Shown here: positions 54,713 to 64,000 of the stretch, one piece after another | Layout: each line of letters begins with the position of its first letter | Numbering within the stretch: position 1 is the stretch's first letter | Source: Megaleporinus macrocephalus | Taxonomy: Eukaryota; Chordata; Actinopteri; Characiformes; Anostomidae | Direction of reading: 5' to 3' | Assembly: GCA_021613375.1 (NCBI GenBank) | Contig: CM038715.1 | Coordinates: 1,437,001 to 1,501,000 of the forward strand | DNA length: 64,000 nt | Translations under genes and position numbers: made by a program | The notes under the pieces: model-generated | Told to the model about the DNA's origin: nothing | What the model saw: only the letters and a program-made list of their open reading frames with translations | Database searches by the model: none

Positions 54713-55448
54713 AATATTAGTAAATTTTAAATTGTGCATCCCTACGTTACAGTTCTATGGACTGTATGAACACATGAAAATAATGTTATGTTTTCCAATA
54801 AATCTAATTCAGATATTAACAGTAATATAATATGTGCAGAAGGACGTTCTCTCATTTTCTCTTCAACACATCATGTAATTTGACCGGGCTGTTAAATACC
54901 ACTCTATATATGTATATATGATATAAAGCCACAATATTCCATACCACACTGGGGGAAAAAAGAAAACATGCATGGTGTAGGTCAGTGGCCGTGACGCATG
55001 CGGAGCCGGGACTGTTCAGGGCTATTCTGCAGCAGAGCAGTTAGAGTTGACTGATGAGAAGTTCACATGCTCACAACAGCCTCTCTGTTCAGCCTTGGGG
55101 TGGACAATAGGTCAACACTACCCAGGCAGTGTGAAAGCAGAGCTCAGGACCGCAGCTTTCACGACGGCAGCCGCTCACACATCGGGAGGTGCTGTGTGTG
55201 CTCAAGGCTGTTTTCAGCATCCAACAGAGTGGCTCGCAGCGACTGTGAGTTTCAACGATAACAGCTTTTCAGTCTGTGGGTTTTTGCTATTTCTATATGA
55301 ATCATGGCAATAAATGTATTAGTTGGAGGACGGGAGGAGGAAAGATGGAACGGGAGCTTCCATCATGAAGACCTTGGAGATTGAGTCCCTGCAGCAACTT
55401 CCAGGTCCAGGGGAAAAAGAGAGAATATGCCTGTTCTGTGATTAGAAC

Positions 55449-55927
55449 TAGGGGTGTTCCGTATCGTATCATACACAATAATATCACCAACGTTTTTTGA
55501 ATATGGTGAACGATATTATACCCTGAAATATTGTGTCATATCACCCATCACTAATTATCACATCAGGTACTACTTTTACTGTTTTTAGTAAAATAAAAAT
55601 TCACACTTTTCTCATTTCCCATTATATATTTACTAGAGACAGATTTTATCTCCAGTATCATCACTTTACTTCAGTTCTGGATATATGGAGATATTTGGAG
55701 TGCATTATTTAGTATCGTGACATTCTGGACCATTGACTTCTGTTACAATCTCATGAAAATTCTTGTATTTTTTAATATTTCAGTTATGGGTGGGCCATAT
55801 CATATCGTATGCAATAATAAAATTTAATTTTCATTCAATTTAATTGTCATATCGCCAAGAGTATCGTTATCGCAAAAGTACCATGAAATATCATGATATT
55901 ATTGTAGAGCCATATCGCCCACCCCTA
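55449..55927 (-). mobile_element. hAT-type MITE 'Q', copy 2, perfect 8-bp target duplication
   Basis: Termini TAGGGGTGTTCCGTATCG and the mirror ATATCGCCCACCCCTA, flanked by ATTAGAAC at 55441-55448 and ATTAGAAC at 55928-55935. 479 bp, non-coding, reverse orientation of 28198-28697. Confidence 0.9.
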
Positions 55928-56803
55928 ATTAGAACTAGGGCTCCAGTGGCCACTACACCAACAGCAGCTCCCTGCTAACAGCCAGGGTAAGGCGATGTGG
56001 CTAAATATTAAAAACACTTTGGTTTTCCTTGCAGGCTGAGCCAGTAAGGTGAGCTATTAAGGCTCTAATATACTAGATTCCTTTTCTAAAAGCCTCAGCT
56101 CTTCACGGGAGCATTTCATTACACGTCACACCCCCTGCCATTGAATTTACTGAGAATGATGCATTGATAGACAACTGACACCGACGCACTGCAAGGCAAG
56201 GAAGCTGATTAAGTTAGAAACTGTGATTAGATCATGCCTACAGTGGTCATTCCATCACCATCCCCACAATTCCCTAGAGCTCAGAACTAATGCTGCCAAC
56301 AGCTAGAGCAGGGGTGTCCAGATTTATGCTGACCATACACTAGAAAACTTTTAAAAGACTCTGAAATAAAAGTTTAATAGACTAAAGTCTGACCCTCTCA
56401 CATCTAAAGACTAGTCACAGACTTTTAGTCACAGACTATGATTTTGTAAGTAGATGGGTGTGCTGTAAAACATGAATCGGATCCTAGGGTGGATTAAGAG
56501 GCATCATGACTGTAGCTGGTGCAGAAGAGCATGTTTTAAAAAGGAGCATATAAGAACACTGCTTGTGTGTAAGACAAATTAAAGCTGAGGTCGGTATCTC
56601 CAAAAGAAAGAACAAAAAAATAAAGAGTGTGATGATGATAAAACGCTCCTAGCCCTCGGATTCCAGTAGTGCTGCAAATCACAAATAACATATGAAGACA
56701 GTGAAGAGATTTTTCCAGATCAACAATGCACATCGTATCCGTTTTAATATTAATTATAAATAATCATTTAAAAAAAGCTGTACTTCTCATTGACCCTAGG
56801 AGC

Positions 56804-56900
56804 TAGGGCTGGGCGATATATCGGGTTTTTAGGAAATATTAATATATTTTTATATGCGATATAAGATGAGATAATATTATTTATATCGATACAGACTGTG
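56804..56900. repeat. hAT-type MITE fragment (AGGGCTGGGCGATA family)
   Basis: TAGGGCTGGGCGATATATCG followed by AT-rich ATCGATA sequence; only one terminus seen. Confidence 0.6.
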
Positions 56901-57723
56901 TTGCGCTGCAATTATAGTTGTAGATCCACCAGTTCGCCTTTCTCTTCACACCCTCCTTCACATCCACCAGTTCGCCTCGCCACCCTCCCTCACAAAACGA
57001 TTTTAATTTCCAGTGTTGGAATAAAATCATGAGTCGTGCTAGAGTTGAGTCACGCTCGTATCATCTCGATCGTTTATGCCTGTTTTTTAGTCGCTGACTG
57101 TTTTTTGCAGATCGCCGACGAAATCCTCGGTGCTCGCTCTGTCGTGTAGTGTGAAATGCTGAAAGTTCCTCGCCAACCGTTGCCGAGTAGTAGCCGACCA
57201 ATCGCAGACGCGCGGCAAACGTCTAGCATGTTTAATATCTAGGCCAGTCGGCGACTGTGAGGCTACAGCAGCGTCTAGCTACAGCCAATGAGATCACGTA
57301 GAGAGAAAACCGCGTCACCGTTCACGCAATCACTCTGCGGCTGCGGGCGACACGTACGTTTTCATTAATAAAATATTAAATATTTACCAAAAAAAGTGTT
57401 TTTGAATAGCAGAAAGATGAGTGGGCGGCCCCCTAGGTTAAAAATCGTGTAATTGGTGGCCCCGTGTTGCCAATCTGTCATGTAGTGTGAAAGCCACAAC
57501 AACTATAACACTCCCGATTACAGCTCAAACAGTCATGTAGTGTGAACCAGGCATTAGTGTGAGGTCTTGGCTCACGCAAATAGTGACGTGAACATTGTTG
57601 ACAACCAATAGGAGAGCTCTGTTCACCACCAAACGGGAAGCCACGAGGAACACGCCCCGCATGCAGCTCCAACAACACGGCTCGCGAGAGTACAGGAATG
57701 TTTGGTGGGTAAAGAAGTTAGAC

Positions 57724-57960
57724 ATGGAGGAGGAGAAACTGGTGGAGCTGTGGAGTGAGCTGTGGAGTGAGCTGTGGAGTGAGCAAGAGTGCCTCTTTGA
57801 CGTGTCTTCACATTTATACCACGACAGAGTGGAAAATAAAAAAAAAAGATGGACAGAAATCACTGAAGCTCTTGAAATCCCCGCTGAGTATGCTATGCAC
57901 CCACTGCCAAACGGGGCTACAGTTAGAATTAGCCTAGCAGCTAACCGTACATTTAGCTGA
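57724..57960 (+). pseudogene. MADF-domain protein fragment of a Harbinger-like element
   Basis: 78 residues: MEEEKLVELW, then a threefold WSEL repeat, then EQECLFDVSSHLYHDRVENK, KKRWTEITEALEIPAEY. This is the MADF (Myb/SANT-like) pattern: Leu-Val-x-Leu-Trp start, Cys-Leu-Tyr/Phe-Asp, Tyr-x-Asp-Arg and Lys-x-x-x-Trp-x-x-Ile. In Harbinger elements this protein binds DNA beside the transposase. It stops soon after the domain. The 15-bp GAGCTGTGGAGT... triplication inserts extra WSEL units in the first helix; the inverted copy near 58140-58190 carries the same expansion, so it predates the duplication. Confidence 0.7.
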
Positions 57961-59349
57961 ATATGCTAACTTCAATCATATCAATGGGAAATAATCTCTA
58001 AAGGAATCGAGTAGCAGTCTTGTTGTAAACAGTGACTCTGAAAGACCCCCAGTCTTTACAAAATCATAGCCTGTGACTAGTCTGTGACTAAAAGTCTGAG
58101 ACTTGTCTTTAGATGTGAGAGGGTGTCAGACTTTAGTCTATTAGCTCACTTCACAGCTCACTCCACAGCTCACTCCACAGCTCCACCAGTTTCTCCTCCT
58201 TCTGTTCAGTCCAGGAAAACCCCAGTTTCCGAACCCTCGCCATTCTCCCCTCCATGTCTAACTTCTTTACCCGCCAGACATTCCTGTACGTGCCTCGTGG
58301 CTTCCCATTTGGTGGTGAACAGAGCTCTCCTATTGGTTGATGACAATGTTCACATCACTATTTGTGTGAGCCAAGACTTCAGACTTGATAATATTAAACA
58401 CGGTTGATTGTATCGGAACGCTAGGACGAGAACAAGACTGACTTCTCACACTAAACCATCCAGATGACACGAGTGCGACTCGACTCTAGCAAGACTCTCA
58501 TGATTTTATCCAGACACTGGAAATTTGTTTAAAACTGTAAGACTACCAGTATCTGCTAAAGGGCTGCAAGTTTTCACTCCAAACAAACTGGAGCACACCT
58601 GAATCCACCTGTTCAATCATCTCATCTCAGTCTTCAAACGACTGACCAGATGATCTCTGGCTCTGCTGGAATGAAGCCGTGCAGCCGCACCTGCGCTTAG
58701 TGTTTAATACTAGACTCCAGTGAGTTAGAGGAAGGGCTGAGCACAAACCTTTACCTATGTAAGATAACGGAGCACTAACTAGAATATTAAAACAGCAGGA
58801 AAAGGAGAAGAAGAGAAGAATACAGAATCAGTTTTGTGAGCGTCCAGGGACGACGTGCGGAAGCCCATAACTACGGCCGCCTCGAGAGGGGGCGCCGTGT
58901 TCGTGACCTTCAGCGTGTCTCGTTAGAGCTGCGTGACGGAACAGGTCAAACAAAGCCACCTTATTCAGCTCAAAGAGGGAGAGTGAAAGACACGGAGACG
59001 CGAAGGACAAAAGGAGAGGCAAGCTAGTTCACAAATTAAGCTCACAAAAATGGGGCGAGCCTTTATAAAGCCACTGCTCTGATCCCTGATATGAGTCATA
59101 GTTTACAAGTTTCAAGCTGTATTTAAAACTGCTATTGAATTAAATAAATAGATTTTAACTACAGGTGGTGTAGGTACTTGATGGGCATCGGGATCAGGTC
59201 AGGCTGACACTGTAATACTGTAGTATGCAGAACTACAGAACTTCAACCAAACTACTCAAATAGTTCTACCTGGAAAGAACTGATCTAACTTTTGGTAGCA
59301 GATACATTTGCATAGAATAAAACCATCCAACCTTGATCCTTAATGCTAT

Positions 59350-59670
59350 ACAGCAGGGGTCACTAATAGGTGGACCACGGTCTGGATCTGGACCCAGACG
59401 TTGTCCAATGTGGACCCAAACTGATAAACTACTGAGAATGATTTCTTTTAGACTGTGTTTATTTTAAGAGGTGGAGCTTTTCTAGTCTTTACGGTATACG
59501 GGCTTTACGGTGTAGTGAACTCAGAGACCAATCACGTGCACTGTAAGATCACCGAAGGCTCCTCAGCCAATCAGATCTGTGTACATTGGGGCGTGCGGCG
59601 TGCACACAGGCGAGGTAGGAAGTGAGGAGCAGCAGCCGGAGACTAAAGCGAGTCAGAAAGAATAACGTAA
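59350..59670 (+). mobile_element. MITE 'S', copy 2
   Basis: CAGGGGTCACTAATAGGTGG start, then ACCAATCACGTGCACTGTAA, CTCCTCAGCCAATCAGATCT and GTGCACACAGGCGAGGTA. Matches 47520-47828 inverted and 60190-60405 directly. Confidence 0.75.
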
Positions 59671-60189
59671 AAACAGAAAAGTGAACAGAGAAAACTGAGT
59701 GTTTAACAGGAACGGTTCTGGAATGGACCTGCTCGTCTAGTTCTGGAGAACACCGCTCTGTACAACCAACATGTTCATCTGTGAAGCTGAGTTAACAAGA
59801 AGAACCACCTTTATTTACTTTCTCTATAAATAAACACTTTAAGATGATCTTTTATTCAAAAACATTCAGTTTTTTTTTAACGTAGCTCTTGTTTTTACTT
59901 AAAGTGAGTAAAAACATTTATTATTAGTTTATAAATAATTAATTCAGTTCAGTATTTAAACAGTAAATATACTGAAATATACTGAACGGTATGTGTGGTG
60001 TGTTGGTGTTTCAGTAGCTGATGGTATAAGATGCTGATACTAGACTACTTCAGTAAACAGGATACACCACTGAATCAGAACACACGTTAGAAATGATGAC
60101 AGACCTTGGTCTGAGGAGATCTCCTCTAACTGGACCTTACTGACTCTAATTAAACACTCCTGTGATAATCTATTAAGAACTACTTAATT

Positions 60190-60405
60190 TGGGCCTAATT
60201 TGACTGTGTTTATTTTAAGCGGCGGAGCTTTTCTTGTCTTTACAGTATACGGGCTTTGTGGCACAGTGAACTCAGAGACCAATTGCATGCATTGTAAGTT
60301 CACCAAAGGCTCCTCAGCCAATCAGATCTGTGCAGATTCGGGAGTGCGGTGCACACACAGGCGAGGTACGAAGCAAGAAGCAGCAGACGGAGAATAAAGT
60401 GAGAA
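60190..60405 (+). mobile_element. MITE 'S', copy 3 (partial)
   Basis: Lacks the CAGGGGTC terminus but repeats TGTTTATTTTAAGCGGCGGA to AGGCGAGGTACGAAGC, about 0.8 kb after copy 2. Confidence 0.75.
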
Positions 60406-60769
60406 AAAAGGAAAGTCGATGATGAAAACCGGTTTTTAACCAGTAATAGAGAGACGTATATGTTTATTCTTCCCACAGGCAGCTGGGATTTGAGATTTAA
60501 TGGGATTTAATGATTGCTTTATTTGAAGTTCTATAAATAATCTTTTCAGTTCCTTTAAAACAATAAATCTAGGTGAAATATACTGAACGGCTTTTGTAAT
60601 TTGGTTTATCTTTCAGTTGCTGATGACATAAAATACAAAAGCAGGTGAGCAGAGGTGACTTCTCTGTGAATTCAAGAACTTTCAAATCACAGCAAACTTA
60701 ATCTCATTCGTTTCACCAGCTGGGTGCCAGGACAGAGAAGCGTCTGATGATGATGATGCTAAAACAATG

Positions 60770-61325
60770 TACTGTAATGCGCTCCCAACATGTTGACTGT
60801 CCCAATTCTTACATACCTTAAACATGCTGTCTACTGAGGAACCTTATTTAGACCTGATTTTAAGAAGCATCAAACGCTTCCTCAGCCACTAAGACAATCC
60901 CATGATGCACCGCAGGCTAATCTAGGAGCAGTGAAGTGGTTTTAAAATGTGAGTTATTTTGATTCTCTGGAGTTTTAATGTGTTTCTGGTCATATAATCA
61001 CACAAAACAGTATTTTATTATCAACTCTGTAACGAGTCCTTCACCATTTACACTTTTATACTCCACACATTAGCATTTATGCTAGCAGATTTTTAAACCT
61101 CGGGCTATTGTTTTGGATGCAGACTGGTAGCTTAGCAACCAGCTAAACCACCGGTGGCGTGCCGCAGTGGGCGGGAACAAGCCGTGACGCAGTCTCTCTC
61201 TAACTAGAGCGTCTCAGTAATCTGTTTTATGAGGAGAGATGAGGAGAGAACGCTGCTACTTACACAGCTGCTACCTAGACAGCCTACTTAGACACTCACT
61301 AGGATTTGGGACACACCCTTAGAGT
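60770..61325 (+). mobile_element. MITE 'P', longer copy
   Basis: Matches the reverse complement of 16495-16870 and continues to a terminus AGGATTTGGGACACACCC (61298-61315). Non-coding; target duplication not identified. Confidence 0.7.
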
Positions 61326-62092
61326 GTGTAATGATGGAGGGGAGGAGTTTGGGTGTGGTCCTTCTCCAGGTTTAAATGACATGGGGAATAAAATTAGAGA
61401 CCACCAATTATTTAATTCATGTACAGGCAACACAGCCATTGAGTTACATTTCAGGGGAACTTTCTAATTTCATGTTAAATGATCCACTTGCATAAGAACG
61501 CGGGATGTTAAACGAAAAAAATAAATAAATAAACAAATAAAAACTAGGAAAAGACGCAGAGCAGCTGGGACTCCTAACCATGGAAGTGCTTAATCCTTGT
61601 TCGTCTTTGAGAGACGGGCGAACATCCAGCTCCCCTCCACTCTTGCTCTGTATATGAAAAAAGTCTTCTGGTGTTTCTGTCCATCCTTCCACCGTAAGAA
61701 GACAACACTCTGGGTCTGAAAGACATGTAGCTGTCAAGACATCATCACTGAGAAAGAGTGCTACTGACTTCTCAGACTGAACTGTTGAAAAATCCTCCTG
61801 CAGCTCTCTTTAAAGAAAAGTGAAGCCCAGGATTATATTTAGTTAATAAGATTTCTGTTAAATATTTAAATGTAAACTAATTTGTTGAATATGTTAAATA
61901 TTTAAATCGGTTAAATATTTAAATAAAAAGTGCGTAGTGTGTTTTTAATGGAAGTCTAATAAGTAAGGGGTGGTCTCAGACTCTCCTACAGTACTGTTTA
62001 TATGTGTGCAGCACTGGTGTGGGTCCTCTGTTAGCCACTGGGAGCTCTCTCTCTCCTCAGGCCCATCTCACGTATAATCGCAAAGACCCCCC

Positions 62093-62093
<1 letters not shown>

Positions 62094-62128
<35 letters not shown>

Positions 62129-62147
62129 TTCTCTCTCTCTCTCTCAC
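62094..62147. repeat. (CT)n microsatellite
   Basis: CT run with two interruptions. Confidence 0.95.
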
Positions 62148-62406
62148 AGACAGTCCTGAAGTATTATGATTCCGAAGCCTCCCTCTGTGAGTCTTTCTGA
62201 ATGGAAGAACAGGCTGACTGTACTGCTGTGGTGAGAGTGGGGACGGAGTGAAGGAGAGAAATGGAAGTGAGTACAGTAATGTGGGCTCTCAGCAGGCTCC
62301 TGGCCTTGCCCTGTTACTGGTGATCTATCTGGGCTGTAAAGGTTATATATGTATGCTGAAGTCCTTTATGGGGTATTTTATAGTATTTCTCTGTTGGCTG
62401 GAGCAG

Positions 62407-62537
<131 letters not shown>

Positions 62538-62873
62538 GTTAATGTTCATCTGGGGTTTGACAGCACTCATATTGGTTTTGGGCTGCAAATGGGAGGTGGT
62601 GGGGTGAAGACTGAGTCAGAAGGATAAGTAAGCCACTGTGGTTTTGTGGGACAGACTCCCCGCTCCACTCTCTGCTGTGAAACAATAAACTCTGATTTAG
62701 TAAAAATAAGAAAAATATTTCTATTTTTTCATCTTTTTCACTGAAGCACGTTTCGTAACAGTGTCAGATCTAAGTTAACAGTAATAGGGCAGCCTTAGTT
62801 AGCATACTAGCATTGATTTTTAAGTGTTGGGCCACGTTCACCAGCAAAAGTACCTCCTGCTATTAATTTCATT

Positions 62874-63100
62874 GGCTACGTTTACATGCAGCCTGATAAT
62901 CTGTTAATAATCCGACTAATGGCTCCATCGGAATAGAATACGTCCATGTATACACCTCAATCCTAATAGACTAGTCCAAATAGATTGAGGTCATTCCGAT
63001 TACAATTTCTATCAGATTGAAGGAGGTGGGTAATCCCGTAAATAATCAGTTTAATAGAATAATAACCGTGTAAACGCCTGTATCTGATTACATTCCCAAT
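62874..63100 (+). mobile_element. MITE fragment (GGCTACGTTTACATGCA end)
   Basis: Starts GGCTACGTTTACATGCAGCC, a terminus shared by many fish non-autonomous DNA elements, with internal inverted GATTATT/AATAATC blocks. The matching right terminus was not found. Confidence 0.6.
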
Positions 63101-64000
63101 CGTAAAGTATGTCCTGTGCATGTGCAGTTGTGTCATAGTGGAAGTTTCAACATGGTGGGAGGTAGAGACTGGTCTTCTTCAGAGGAGACAAAGTTCATGC
63201 TGCAAACTAGAGATGGAAGGATCGGATCAATGGCGTTAAACAAATAAGCCTTATTTCTGTATTTACAGCTAGCGTTTCATCCAGGAAGAGGAGCCCTCCT
63301 TGAAACCCCTTCCAGCCAGCTCCCTGCAATTCCTATCTAAACCACTAGGTGGAAATACATACCCTTTTATTTTCGTTAAGACTAACTAAAGCAGCGGCCT
63401 CGCGAGAACAGTTTAAACGTTCACTGCATGCGCTGATAGAAAACATCGTCTGTCTTTACCGACTCTTCAGTGTTTACCGTATGAGACTCAGATTCATCCA
63501 GGACGTTCTGTAACATCTGTAACATCAGTGTGTCTCGTGGAACCAAAACAAGGATATTTAACATACTAATCTGATACAGTACTTAAGAGACACCACACAG
63601 CTGAACACAGTGAGTATCAGAGACAACAAACAGCAACTTAAATTTAAGATTTAAAAAGACTTCTGACAGCACATACTCTGATATAACCAGGCGTCAGCCA
63701 ACAGGACACAGTCTGGGACGCTGTTTGACAGCACACAGCCACTTAAACTTTATCTGGCTGCGATTCTGCCGAGTCAGATCCCTCTGCTCACTGCTGGTGG
63801 GCATTTTGCCCTGATTTCTGTTGTAGGAACAGAAGAACCATAGGGTTCGTGTTTGGTTTAATGTTTTAATATAACAAGAATAAAGTACAGACCTGGGCAG
63901 ATCGCTCAATCTTACCGGCAAGCTAGCTACTCAAGTAAGTAACCTTAGAGATGTTTGCTGTTTGTGGTGAAGACTATTTCTCGTTTTGCTGTGAATCGTT

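Larger units (their letters stand above)
56330..58540 (+). mobile_element. Harbinger-like element pair forming a large inverted repeat
   Basis: Left-part blocks recur inverted on the right: 57545-57775 with 58138-58395, about 56375-56455 with 58065-58140, and 56995-57060 with 58440-58530. The left copy encodes a MADF-type protein (57724-57960), the accessory protein of PIF/Harbinger transposons. TAGTGTGAA motifs recur near 57150, 57485 and 57540. The DDE transposase is absent, and the block order differs between halves, so rearrangement has occurred. Confidence 0.65.

Overview
This is teleost fish DNA. The coding signal comes from spliced vertebrate genes with short exons and GT/AG borders. 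The rest is typical fish repeat: many decayed Tc1/mariner elements, hAT-type MITEs with 8-bp target duplications, 5'-truncated LINEs, a solo LTR, long (TA)n runs and two large minisatellites. An intact pepsinogen implies a stomach-bearing fish (zebrafish, for example, lacks gastric pepsinogen). I cannot name the species.

Three protein-coding genes can be supported. (1) At the left edge, + strand, are the last two exons of polycystin-1 (pkd1; 1-286 and 2279-3046). They encode the final membrane segment and the cytoplasmic tail with its coiled coil. The intron between them holds a dead Tc1 element that itself carries a hAT-type insertion. (2) A complete nine-exon pepsinogen A gene runs from 13656 to 20359 on the + strand. 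It has a TATA box, a cluster of GATA motifs just upstream and a poly(A) signal; it reads as 378 residues with both catalytic Asp motifs. Its introns carry a LINE fragment, a hAT element, a Tc1-derived MITE and another MITE. (3) On the - strand are the last three coding exons of thyroid hormone receptor alpha (thra; 53838-53984, 48969-49227, 46618-46868), covering most of the ligand-binding domain through helix 12. The DNA-binding-domain exons are not visible up to 64000, so 53985-64000 is intron.

Layout: 1-3046 pkd1 end; 3047-13500 repeat-rich intergenic (Tc1 relics, hAT MITE, LINE tail, solo LTR, CR1/Rex1-like LINE); 13511-20469 pepsinogen; 20470-46600 a long gene-poor stretch with a 45-bp minisatellite, a Kolobok-like element with a THAP remnant, a 5S rRNA-derived fragment, a palindromic MITE and a 42-bp minisatellite; 38900-46617 the 3' side of thra, probably including its 3'UTR; 46618-64000 thra exons and introns, with a MADF-encoding Harbinger-like element pair in inverted orientation. 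Pepsinogen and thra point toward each other. The three genes belong to unrelated pathways (ciliary mechanosensing, gastric digestion, hormone-dependent transcription), so I infer no functional unit.

I found no CRISPR array, operon, phage or convincing novel multi-gene system. The more notable items are precisely delimited mobile elements with intact target duplications, nested insertions, minisatellites apparently born inside transposons, and the GATA cluster at the pepsinogen promoter.
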